Origin: Candidatus Koribacter versatilis Ellin345
GTDB taxonomy: Bacteria; Acidobacteriota; Terriglobia; Terriglobales; Acidobacteriaceae
Reading direction: 5' to 3'
Length of the DNA: 64,000 bases
NCBI RefSeq assembly: GCF_000014005.1
Contig: NC_008009.1
Location: 5,084,001 to 5,148,000 of the forward strand
Numbering within the stretch: position 1 is the stretch's first letter; each line of letters starts with the position of its first letter. This document shows, piece by piece, positions 16,886-25,047 of this stretch. The notes beneath the pieces were generated by a model that had not been told where the DNA came from, ran no database searches, and saw nothing but the letters and a program-made list of their open reading frames with translations. The translations under genes were made by a program, and so were the position numbers.

Positions 16886-16914
16886 AAAAAGCCCGGCCAC
16901 TCAGCCAGGCTTTC
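16886..16914 (-). terminator. Rho-independent terminator
   Basis: On the minus strand AAAGCC-T-GGC ... GGCC-G-GGCTTT closes a stem (one mismatch) followed by a run of T. It lies 16 bases after the stop of the lipoprotein gene ending at 16930, just before the HAD start. Confidence 0.7.
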
Positions 16915-16929
16915 TTGCGAAAACGGAAC

Positions 16930-17709
16930 CTACTGCACGTCCACCGACTGGAGCAACTTAAAACTCAGAACGGTTTCTGCGGGAATTGTGAGGTCCTTAT
17001 TGCCGGTGAAGGCTGCTCCGGCTGTGCCAGCGCCGCCACCGGCGAGAGCGCCGATCGCCGCGCCTTTGCCGCCACCGGCGATGCCTCCGATGATTGCGCC
17101 CAAGCCAGCTCCACCACCGATCATGCCGGCGGTGCGTTTGCCCTTGCCCTTCTTGGTGTGTTCGACAGATGAGGTATGCACGGGATAACGCTGACCGTGC
17201 ATGGTGATTGCATCCAGTGAAAGACGGAGCTTAGCGCCGCCCTTGAATTTGCCGAGCGGCACGGCTTCGACAACCGTGCCAGTGGCTTCCGCACCGGTAT
17301 CGGCGACGGTCTGGTTGCCGACAACAATGGGCTCTGCAAGAGTTGCGGTGAACTGGTCACCGGAGTGGCTGTGCTTGGAGGTGATGGTCTGGCCGACGTG
17401 CACGCTCACGATTGTGCCCTGCGGGATGGTGATGACCTGCGGCGCCGCGGGTTGTGCAGGCGATTGCTGAGCGGCGGTGGAACCCGCACCGGCATTCGAG
17501 CCACCACCCGACGCTGCGTTTCCTGCAGCCGTTCCGCCTGCGGGTGAACCGGGTGTCGCCGAAGGCGACTGCGAAGAATTATCGGGAGCCGACTGACCTG
17601 CCTGCTGGTTTGCTGTGGTGGTTGTATTGTCCGCCGGCTTCTTGCTGCATCCTGCGCCCCACGCCAAGACACACGTGGCCAACGCTAGGGAGAGAACCCT
17701 GGATCTCAT
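16930..17709 (-). CDS. Lipoprotein with Gly-zipper C-terminus
   Basis: 259 residues. Lipoprotein signal: MRSRVLSLALATCVLAWGAGC, lipobox WGAGC with lipidated Cys at 21. Then a ~70-residue low-complexity Thr/Gln/Ser/Gly/Pro linker, a beta-rich region with LTIPQ/ITIPQGTIVSV-like repeats, and a glycine-zipper stretch (GMIGGGAGLGAIIGGIAGGG, about 193-212). Such proteins sit in the outer membrane or periplasm; function unknown. Own transcription unit with a terminator at 16886-16914. Confidence 0.8.
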   Translation of the reverse strand: MRSRVLSLALATCVLAWGAGCSKKPADNTTTTANQQAGQSAPDNSSQSPSATPGSPAGGTAAGNAASGGGSNAGAGSTAAQQSPAQPAAPQVITIPQGTIVSVHVGQTITSKHSHSGDQFTATLAEPIVVGNQTVADTGAEATGTVVEAVPLGKFKGGAKLRLSLDAITMHGQRYPVHTSSVEHTKKGKGKRTAGMIGGGAGLGAIIGGIAGGGKGAAIGALAGGGAGTAGAAFTGNKDLTIPAETVLSFKLLQSVDVQ

Positions 17710-17826
17710 TCAAAACCCTCCTGAATTGTTGCGTATCGCGAAACAATTGAGCAAAGGGACGCGTTGGCACCTTTCTACCAGATGCTCAAAGTATGTTGCA
17801 ACGCACAGGCGGACATGACCGCCGAG

Positions 17827-18954
17827 CTAGATGGAATTCTTCTTTGCGGCAAAGTGTGACTGGAGATCGAGCAGGCTCTTCTGAGAGACGCTATCCGGTT
17901 CAGTCGCAGCGGCCGTAGCGGCCATTGTTTCTGTCTCGAACTCTGGCTTTTCTTCGGGCGCAGGCTCGGGTTCTTCAACCGGATTGGGCTTCTCGAGGAA
18001 CTTTCGTGAGTTAAGCAATGGGCGCGCGAGCGAACTGTTATAGCTCGTCCACGGGCTTTCGTTCTCGGATTCACGCTCGAACTGCGCACGCATGGCTTCC
18101 ATTTTGGAATCGAGGTCGTCCATGTAGTGGAGCATGAGGGCCTCGGGGAACATCGGCAGCTTCGGCGATCCGAACTCGTATTCGCCGTGATGGCTGATGA
18201 TGAGGTGCTCGATCAGGATCTTCAGTTCGGGCGGAAAATCTGGAATGAGCGCGAGCTTCTTTTGCAACATTTCGAGCTCAATGATCATGTGCCCGAGCAG
18301 CTGGCCGGCGGTAGAGTAGCCGAACGAACGCGCGTAGGTGAGCTCGTGGATCTTGCCGATGTCGTGCAGGAAGACGCCGGTGAAGAGCAGGTCGCGATTC
18401 ACCATCGGATAATTGCGCACGATGAGATCGCAGCTCGAGAACAATGACACGACGTGATCGAGCAAGCCACCGATGTAGGCATGATGCAGCGTCTTGGCGG
18501 CGGGTGCGTCGCGATAGGCTTTCGAAATTTCCTCGTCTGCCATGAACAGCTTTAGCAACTGCTTGAGCTGCGGTTGCTGCATGGTCTCGACAAATTCGCC
18601 GAGCTTCGCCCAGAGCTGATCGATGTCCTTGGATGTCTTCGGCAAGTAATCGGAGAAATCGACTTCGCTATCGCCCATCTTGCGGATTTTGTGAATGGTG
18701 AGCTGCCAGCGGTTGTTGTACTTGTTGATGAGCCCCTTCACTTTGACGAAGTCATCCTGCTCGAAGGCGTTGAGGAACTCCTCGACGTTGTCCCACATCT
18801 TCGCGTCCACCGAACCGGAACGGTCGCCCAAGGTGAGCGCGAGGTAGGGCTCACCGTTCTTCTTCGCCTTGATCTGTTTGGAGACAACGACGAACTGCGA
18901 GGTGATGACTTTGTTTTCCTGCTGGACGCAATTACAGATGTAGAACTCTTTCAT
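17827..18954 (-). CDS. YhaM-like 3'-5' exoribonuclease (OB fold + HD domain)
   Basis: 375 residues from ATG 18954 (MKEFYICN); the frame reaches a TTG at 18975. Residues ~8-95 look like a nucleic-acid-binding OB fold (LTLGDRSGSVDAKMWD). The HD domain follows: HHAYIGGLLDHV, FLHDIGKI (the HD pair) and IISHHGEYEFGSPK. This is the YhaM/CBF1 arrangement that degrades RNA or ssDNA 3'-5'. The Glu/Pro-rich C-terminal tail (PVEEPEPAPEEKPEFE) is extra to the Bacillus protein. Confidence 0.88.
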   Translation of the reverse strand: MKEFYICNCVQQENKVITSQFVVVSKQIKAKKNGEPYLALTLGDRSGSVDAKMWDNVEEFLNAFEQDDFVKVKGLINKYNNRWQLTIHKIRKMGDSEVDFSDYLPKTSKDIDQLWAKLGEFVETMQQPQLKQLLKLFMADEEISKAYRDAPAAKTLHHAYIGGLLDHVVSLFSSCDLIVRNYPMVNRDLLFTGVFLHDIGKIHELTYARSFGYSTAGQLLGHMIIELEMLQKKLALIPDFPPELKILIEHLIISHHGEYEFGSPKLPMFPEALMLHYMDDLDSKMEAMRAQFERESENESPWTSYNSSLARPLLNSRKFLEKPNPVEEPEPAPEEKPEFETETMAATAAATEPDSVSQKSLLDLQSHFAAKKNSI

Positions 18955-19053
18955 TCGTGGGGGACCTGCGTTCAAAGTGAATCTTTATGGTACGACAGGG
19001 CACGGGTCGAGAGCATGGGAGAAAAGCACTTAGTGCAGAATTTTGCTGCGAGC

Positions 19054-19284
19054 TTAGCGTTGCGGCAGGTTCAGCGAAGGCGGATCGGTGCGGCTGGAGA
19101 CACCAAAATGCTGCCACAACTTGAACCATGGATTGTTGGCGTAGATCTCGTCGTGGATACGGTTGGCGACTTCGCGGTCGCTCATCGTGATCGGGCGCGT
19201 ATCGGGCAGCGCGTGGATCTCTTCCAGCTTTTCGATATCGGTAATCGTCTTTTCGACATCCATTTTGATCGGCTCTGCGTCCAT
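19054..19284 (-). CDS. Small hypothetical protein
   Basis: 76 residues from ATG 19284, or 69 from ATG 19263 (MDVEKTITDIEKLEEIHALP). The two possible starts are both preceded by CCGATCAA-A/G-ATGGA, a short duplication of the start region. Charged helical N-terminus, then DREVANRIHDEIYANNPWFKLW. No family recognised. Lies between the YhaM-like gene and the rpoD terminator, minus strand. Confidence 0.5.
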   Translation of the reverse strand: MDAEPIKMDVEKTITDIEKLEEIHALPDTRPITMSDREVANRIHDEIYANNPWFKLWQHFGVSSRTDPPSLNLPQR

Positions 19285-19408
19285 CTTGATCGGCCTATTC
19301 TACGGCATGAATGCAAGGGGGTGGCGTTTGTAGCTGGATAAATCCCATGCTTACGTTGGTCACCTTGCGTTGGATGCCCAAACGGACAACGGGATTCGTG
19401 CCAAATGG

Positions 19409-19434
19409 AAAAACCCGGGCATTTTCGCCCGGGC
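19409..19434 (-). terminator. Rho-independent terminator of rpoD
   Basis: Perfect stem CCCGGGC/GCCCGGG (19414-19420, 19427-19433) with a six-base loop; on the minus strand it is followed by TTTTT. It lies 19 bases after the rpoD stop. Confidence 0.85.
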
Positions 19435-19452
19435 ATTTACAAAACATTTCAG

Positions 19453-21177
19453 CTAGTCGCGCACTCCATCGAGAAATGCCCGCAGCTTCCGCGAGCGTGA
19501 CGGATGACGCAGCTTGCGCAACGCCTTCGCCTCGATTTGGCGGATGCGTTCGCGTGTAACGGCGAACGACTGGCCGACTTCCTCGAGCGTGTGCTCTGAA
19601 CCGTCTTCGAGTCCGAACCGCATCTTGATGACCTTTTCTTCGCGCGCGGTGAGCGTGCGCAGGACCTGGGCTGTCTGGTCCTTGAGGTTCACGTTGATGA
19701 CGGCCTCGGCCGGCGAAACCATCGAGCGGTCCTCGATGAAATCGCCAAGGTGTGAATCTTCCTCTTCGCCGATCGGTGTTTCGAGCGAGATCGGTTCCTG
19801 TGCGATCTTCAGCACTTTGCGGACCTTCGCCACGGGGATATCCATCCGCTTGGCGATTTCTTCGCTGCTCGGTTCACGCCCAAGTTCCTGCACCAGTTGA
19901 CGCGAGGTGCGGATGAGCTTGTTGATGGTTTCGATCATGTGCACCGGAATACGGATGGTGCGGGCCTGATCGGCAATCGCGCGTGTAATGGCCTGGCGAA
20001 TCCACCACGTGGCGTACGTTGAGAACTTGTAGCCACGGCGGTACTCGAACTTGTCCACGGCTTTCATCAGGCCGATGTTGCCTTCCTGGATGAGGTCGAG
20101 GAACTGGAGTCCGCGGTTGGTGTACTTCTTCGCGATCGAGACGACGAGTCGAAGGTTAGCTTCGATGAGCTCCTTCTTCGCCTGCTCGGCATCCATGTCT
20201 CCCTGGATAATTTCGCGCTGGGTACGCTTCAGCTCGGCGATGGAAACGCCAGCCTCCTGCTCCATGCGCTCCAGGTCGCCCTTAAGGGTGCGGCTCTGCT
20301 TCTTGAGCTCTTTCTTCGTCTCTTCCGAACGCGTTTCGTTGGCACGATGCTCGAGATGCGAAACCTGGCGCTCGAGAATGCGCAGGTTCTCGACCGTCTT
20401 GCTCACGCGATCGATCAAGCGCTTGCGTTCGACGTTGGTGAAGTTGATCTTGCGAATGATGCGCGAGATCGAGACCAATTCGCGGCCCAGCGTCCAACGG
20501 ACCTTGCGCACGTCGCGTGCTTTTTTCTTGTCCTTGATTTCCTTAACGCCGCCGGGAGCAATCTCTTCAAGCTTCTGCTCGAGCTGGGAACTCTTCTTGT
20601 AGTGCTTGTTCAGCTCATCGATGCGCCCGGTGGTGTCTTTCAGGCGAGCAGCAAGGACTTCATCCGTGATTTCTTCTTCATCGAAGATCACGATTTCCTT
20701 GATGCTGCGCACGCCGCGCTTCAGGTCTTCGCCAATCGCGATGATGTCGCGAATGACGATGGGAGAACGCGAGATTGCTTTTAATACGCGAAGTTGTCCG
20801 CGCTCGATACGCTTGGCGATTTCAACTTCGCCTTCACGTGTCAGCAGCGGTACCGTGCCCATTTCGCGCAAATACATGCGCACGGGGTCATTCGTCTTTT
20901 CGAGCGCTCCCGGAGTGAGGTCGAGTTCCATCTCCTCTTCGCCGGCCTCGACATCGTCATAGCGCTTGTCGAGAACTGCGGCGGAGGGAAGTTTTCCCGG
21001 ACCTTCGAGAACGTCAATGCCTTGCGTACCGATCGTCGTCAGGAGATCATCAAGATCGTCGGGCGAGTGAACGTCGTGCGGGATGAGATCATTCACCTCG
21101 CTGTACGTCAGGTAACCCTTTTCCTTGCCGGTATCAATCAGTTTTTTGATATCGTCGTACTTGTCGTCGAGAGCCAA
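19453..21177 (-). CDS. rpoD: RNA polymerase primary sigma factor (sigma-70)
   Basis: 574 residues. Region 1.1 at 1-65 ([20 protein letters not shown]), region 1.2 at about 96-125 ([20 protein letters not shown]), a long non-conserved charged insert (~150-300), regions 2.1-2.4 ([37 protein letters not shown]), region 3 ([10 protein letters not shown] form) and region 4 with its HTH ([20 protein letters not shown]). All parts of a housekeeping sigma are present. dnaG lies upstream on the same strand, the core of the classic macromolecular synthesis operon. Confidence 0.97.
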   Translation of the reverse strand: MALDDKYDDIKKLIDTGKEKGYLTYSEVNDLIPHDVHSPDDLDDLLTTIGTQGIDVLEGPGKLPSAAVLDKRYDDVEAGEEEMELDLTPGALEKTNDPVRMYLREMGTVPLLTREGEVEIAKRIERGQLRVLKAISRSPIVIRDIIAIGEDLKRGVRSIKEIVIFDEEEITDEVLAARLKDTTGRIDELNKHYKKSSQLEQKLEEIAPGGVKEIKDKKKARDVRKVRWTLGRELVSISRIIRKINFTNVERKRLIDRVSKTVENLRILERQVSHLEHRANETRSEETKKELKKQSRTLKGDLERMEQEAGVSIAELKRTQREIIQGDMDAEQAKKELIEANLRLVVSIAKKYTNRGLQFLDLIQEGNIGLMKAVDKFEYRRGYKFSTYATWWIRQAITRAIADQARTIRIPVHMIETINKLIRTSRQLVQELGREPSSEEIAKRMDIPVAKVRKVLKIAQEPISLETPIGEEEDSHLGDFIEDRSMVSPAEAVINVNLKDQTAQVLRTLTAREEKVIKMRFGLEDGSEHTLEEVGQSFAVTRERIRQIEAKALRKLRHPSRSRKLRAFLDGVRD

Positions 21178-21512
21178 TGCAAAACCCTTCGCTTGCGTCC
21201 TGGAACGGACGCGGCTGATACTGGAACCTGCGGCGGGGCGATCTCCGGATTCCGCACTCGAACGCAGCTCGTTGGTTCGGGGAATTTAGTCCGGAAGTAT
21301 CGGCACAGCAGAAACTTACGTATTTTATCAGAGACCCCATCCTTCTCCCAGAACTAAATGGGAATGGCGGCACTTTGCCGCTCGACGAATGGCGGCCTGA
21401 GGATTAGATGGCGGAGCCGGAGAGAAAGTTTCGGTAGAAAAATCAATAACTTAGCGTTGCGGTCCGGAAATCGGTTCCGATCTGAACTCAACGCGAAACG
21501 GGGACTTGGCAG
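21178..21512. other. Gap between dnaG and rpoD
   Basis: 335 bases with no supported gene. The size suggests that rpoD has its own promoter here besides read-through from dnaG; the AT-rich segment around 21300-21325 is the likeliest place, but I cannot pick hexamers with confidence. Confidence 0.4.
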
Positions 21513-23435
21513 CTACCCCGATTCCTCGTCCAACTCCCTGATCTCCCGATCCAATTGCATTTTTTCCAAGGAAAGGCGGCCGAGCGCGGCGGAGTCTCCT
21601 TTGCGCTCCGCGGCAGTGATTTCGACAACCAAATCGGAGCGGCGTGCTTTCATTCGGCGCAATCTCAGGGACGCAAATGCACCCTCCATTGCCTCAGGAG
21701 TGAGCGTCTCGGTGTCGCCCATGAGGATCGTCGCGAGGGTGCGGCGATCGCCTTCGCCGAGAGGCAGCGTCATGGGATCGCTCCCGTCTTCTACCGCCTT
21801 CAGGAGTGCTGCAATGAGCCGCTCCGTTTGAAGACCGGCGTGAAGAGTTTCGTTCGCGAGGACGTAGTGCACCTGCCGCGCCGCCTCGAAGTCGAGGTCC
21901 TGGCCTTCACGGGAGGAAACGGGATCCTTTGCGAGTTGGTTCGAGGATGCCAACGCCCGGATCAGCATCTTCTCGATCGGGGTGATCTGCGGAGCCGCGG
22001 AGGCTTTCACAGAAGTCGCGGTGCGACTGCCGGCGACGTGGCGCAGTTCTTCTTTCAGCACCGTCGAATCAATTTGCAATTTGTGCGCAATGTCCATCGC
22101 GATTTCGTCGCGCACGAGCTTGCTCGATAGCCGCTGGATGTGCGGTAGGAGATAGTTCACCGCCTTCAGCTTCCCTTCCGGAGTTCCGGTTGGATACTGC
22201 TTGCGCGCACGATCGATCAGGTAATCGAAATATTTCTGCGAATGCTTCAGTGCGTACGCATAGGCCTCACGGCCTTTTTTGCGAATATACAAATCGGGAT
22301 CGAAACCCGGCTCCAGAGTGAGTACGCGAATTTGGAAATCCTCGCTGACGAGGAGCGCGAGGGACCGCTCGGCGGCCGCGGCGCCAGCGGTATCGGGATC
22401 GAAGTTGACAACGACTTGTTTGGTAAAGCGACCGAGCAGTTTCGCCTGGAATTCCGTGAACGCCGTGCCGGAGGTGGCAATCACGTTGTGGACGTCCTCG
22501 CGATAGAGCGAGATGCAATCCATCTGACCCTCGACGAGAATGGCGTAGCCCAGGCCGGGCGCGTCTTTCGATCCGCGGATGGCTTCCTTCGCGAGATTGA
22601 GATTGAACAACACCCGCGACTTCGAATAAATCGCCGTCTCCGGCGAGTTCAGATATTTCGGTCCGGACTTTTCGTCCGTCGCAAGCGTGCGTCCGGTGAA
22701 CGCAATCACTTTTCCCTGTTCGTTGCGGATGGGAAACATGATGCGGTTGCGAAACTTGGCGTAGAGAGCAGACGGTGCGCTCTTCGCGGACTCAGAATCG
22801 CGAGTCGCATCTTCCTTCCATGAGAACAGGCCGGACTCTCGCAGGATCTCTTCGTTGAACTCGCCTTTCATGCGGTCGCGCAGCAGGAAGCCTGACTCCG
22901 GCGCAAATCCGATGCGGAACTTTTCGACCGTCTCCGCATCCAATCCGCGCGACTTCAGATACTCACGCGCATGCGCCGCATCCGGCTTGCGAAGTTGCTC
23001 CTGGAACCACGCACATGCCAATTCGTTGGCGTCGAGAAGCGCGCCGCGCATCTTGGCTTCGCGCGCTTCCTGCGGCGATGCGTACTCCACTTTCGGCATC
23101 GGCACACCAAGCTTTTGGGCGATCGAGCGAACCGCTTCCGGGAACGTAATGTTCTCAATTTTCTGAATGAAGGTGAAGACGTCGCCCGAAGCTCCGCAGC
23201 CAAAACAGTGAAAGAACTGGCGCGATTGATGTACGGAAAATGACGGTGACTTTTCGTTGTGGAATGGGCACAGGCCCGCGTAATTCTGCGCCCCGGCCTT
23301 GCGCAGCTGGACGTATTCGCCGATCACGCGAACGATGTCCGCCTGCTGTTTCAAGTCGTATGCAAAATCGCCGGGATTGGCCACGGACTTGAGTGTGCGC
23401 TTAAGGCGCGGCGTTACGCAAAGATGGACTGCCAC
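21513..23435 (-). CDS. dnaG: DNA primase
   Basis: 640 residues. CHC2 zinc finger (CPFHNEKSPSF ... FHCFGCGASGDVFTF, about 57-92), RNA-polymerase-like core (FPIRNEQGKVIAFTGR) and Toprim acidic motifs (ILVEGQMDCISLY; NFDPDTAG). It makes RNA primers at the replication fork. The C-terminal ~190 residues fit the helicase-binding region. GTG at 23435 gives ~28 residues more than usual before DIVRVIGEYV; a GTG at 23381 is an alternative start. Confidence 0.96.
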   Translation of the reverse strand: MAVHLCVTPRLKRTLKSVANPGDFAYDLKQQADIVRVIGEYVQLRKAGAQNYAGLCPFHNEKSPSFSVHQSRQFFHCFGCGASGDVFTFIQKIENITFPEAVRSIAQKLGVPMPKVEYASPQEAREAKMRGALLDANELACAWFQEQLRKPDAAHAREYLKSRGLDAETVEKFRIGFAPESGFLLRDRMKGEFNEEILRESGLFSWKEDATRDSESAKSAPSALYAKFRNRIMFPIRNEQGKVIAFTGRTLATDEKSGPKYLNSPETAIYSKSRVLFNLNLAKEAIRGSKDAPGLGYAILVEGQMDCISLYREDVHNVIATSGTAFTEFQAKLLGRFTKQVVVNFDPDTAGAAAAERSLALLVSEDFQIRVLTLEPGFDPDLYIRKKGREAYAYALKHSQKYFDYLIDRARKQYPTGTPEGKLKAVNYLLPHIQRLSSKLVRDEIAMDIAHKLQIDSTVLKEELRHVAGSRTATSVKASAAPQITPIEKMLIRALASSNQLAKDPVSSREGQDLDFEAARQVHYVLANETLHAGLQTERLIAALLKAVEDGSDPMTLPLGEGDRRTLATILMGDTETLTPEAMEGAFASLRLRRMKARRSDLVVEITAAERKGDSAALGRLSLEKMQLDREIRELDEESG

Positions 23436-23489
23436 GCACTGTGGAAAACCTGCGGAAATCCTGATTCTGACGCGGAGAGCGGTGGAAAA

Positions 23490-24935
23490 CTAAGCGATAG
23501 CCTCTGCCGCTACGCCCGTTAGTAAGTGCTGAATCACGTCAGCCGCCGAATAGCCTTCGTGGTCTGGACGCAGGAATCTGCCGATTCCTACGAGGTCGTT
23601 GCCCATGGTGATCAGGGTTGGCTCAAGACGGCCTTCCGCACGCAGTTGTGGTTTTCCGATGTTCGCTACCAACGCGTTGCAAAGGCACTTACGGCCCTTC
23701 GTCTGTTCTATGTCGCCACCTTTTGCAAGGAACACGTATTCCGGTTCCGCGGCACAGCGATAGTCCAGCGTTCCTGTGAGCGTGCGATAGCCTTCGCGTA
23801 GAAAGCCGAGGTCACAGATGCGTTCGCGCGCTTCGTAAATTGCCGTGTTGGTTTGTGAATTCGACAGTTGCGCAACTTTGAAGGGAAAGCCCGTAGGCGA
23901 AGCGGTGACGTCCGTGCGCACCTGCGCGGTACCCTCCCTAACCTGGCGGAGAAGTTCGCGCTTGCTCACAGGTTCCAAGTCCGATTCGTCGGTCAATGCA
24001 AACGGAGTGCCGACCTGGACGCCCGTGGCTCCGTTCTCTAATGCTTCTTCCAGCTTCTCTGGCGAACCGTATCCGCCCGCTAGCCAGAACGGCAGGCCAA
24101 GAGCGCGGAGTTTCTCGAGATCAACAGCATCGCGTTCGCCGTAGATGACTTCGCCATCGGCGTCAAATTGCATTTTCCCGCGCGGAGGCGCGTTATGCCC
24201 GCCTGCAGTGGGACCTTCAACGATGAATCCATCCACACGCCCGTTCGCCTTCTTCATCAACGTGAGAGCGAGCACGTTGGAAGCAATAATTGGCAGGAAC
24301 TTCGGTCGCGTGAGTGGCGGCAAGTCGATGTCGAGATACTCGCGAGGATCAAACGTCGCTTTGAAATCGTCACCGTCCTGTGCACCTGCGACGGCCAGCG
24401 GATACTCCGCTGCTCCATGATTCACGAAGGCGTCGAGCACGCCGGGGATTTTCAGCGGGATTCCCGCGCCCATCAGAATGTACTCAACGCCGGCGAGCAT
24501 CGCTCCGTAAATGGAAGGAAGGTGCGGCAGTTGCAGCTTTTCGAGGTAGTTGATGCCAACAGGGTTTTTATGTCCGTGTCGCGCGAGGAAGATTTCTACA
24601 AAGTTCGCTGCGATCGTCAGCTGAATGAGCTCACTGTTCGGTCGCGGCGAATGCATTGGGACAGGCTTGTATGGCGCATCAGGAGCTTTCCCGCCTTCGA
24701 TGAAGTGTCGGTCAATGATTCGCGCCGCGATCTCCTGCGACGGAAAATGCTTCAGAGCGAAGCGGACATGTCCGCCCTGATCACCGTCCTGCAGACGGCG
24801 TGCCATGAGCACATCCAGGGCTGTGCCGGAAACCACGCCAAGTTGTCCTTTGGAAGAAACTGCGCGCGCCAGGCGCCAACCTGAAACGCCAGCGCCCATA
24901 CCGCCTTGAATGATGACTGGAAGACGAGTACCCAT
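23490..24935 (-). CDS. Nitronate monooxygenase / PfaD-like flavin TIM-barrel enzyme
   Basis: 481 residues. Starts LPVIIQGGMGAGVSGWRLA (FMN-binding N-terminus); GPTAGGHNAPP (about 245-255) is the loop with the catalytic His of nitronate monooxygenases; AGGYGSPEKLEEAL and GATGVQVGTPFALT are the FMN phosphate loops. The length and C-terminal Cys-containing region (GRKCLCNALVAN) are closer to PfaD-like enoyl-reductase relatives than to short NMOs. Reaction therefore uncertain; FMN binding is likely. Confidence 0.82.
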   Translation of the reverse strand: MGTRLPVIIQGGMGAGVSGWRLARAVSSKGQLGVVSGTALDVLMARRLQDGDQGGHVRFALKHFPSQEIAARIIDRHFIEGGKAPDAPYKPVPMHSPRPNSELIQLTIAANFVEIFLARHGHKNPVGINYLEKLQLPHLPSIYGAMLAGVEYILMGAGIPLKIPGVLDAFVNHGAAEYPLAVAGAQDGDDFKATFDPREYLDIDLPPLTRPKFLPIIASNVLALTLMKKANGRVDGFIVEGPTAGGHNAPPRGKMQFDADGEVIYGERDAVDLEKLRALGLPFWLAGGYGSPEKLEEALENGATGVQVGTPFALTDESDLEPVSKRELLRQVREGTAQVRTDVTASPTGFPFKVAQLSNSQTNTAIYEARERICDLGFLREGYRTLTGTLDYRCAAEPEYVFLAKGGDIEQTKGRKCLCNALVANIGKPQLRAEGRLEPTLITMGNDLVGIGRFLRPDHEGYSAADVIQHLLTGVAAEAIA

Positions 24936-24973
24936 ACTGCGTAGATTGTTTCAGGCAGGACTCCCTGCTGACT

Positions 24974-25021
24974 GTCACACTTTTGTATGAAGAATGTTCA
25001 GCCGTCACACGCAATTGTGAC
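24974..25021. promoter_or_regulatory. Repeated GTCACAC sites and palindrome between mutS2 and the NMO-like gene
   Basis: GTCACA-CGCAAT-TGTGAC (25004-25021) is an 18-base element with perfect 6-base arms; GTCACAC also occurs at 24974-24980, exactly 30 bases (about three helical turns) before the copy at 25004-25010. It sits in the 112-base gap upstream of the NMO-like gene, where an operator would be expected. The regulator is unknown. Confidence 0.4.
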
Positions 25022-25047
25022 AAGGATCATTGAGTAGATCGACGCGG

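Noticed and set aside
25004-25021. CRP-type binding site
   Set aside because: The half-sites are in the opposite order (TCACA-N6-TGTGA rather than TGTGA-N6-TCACA), so it is listed only as an unassigned palindrome.
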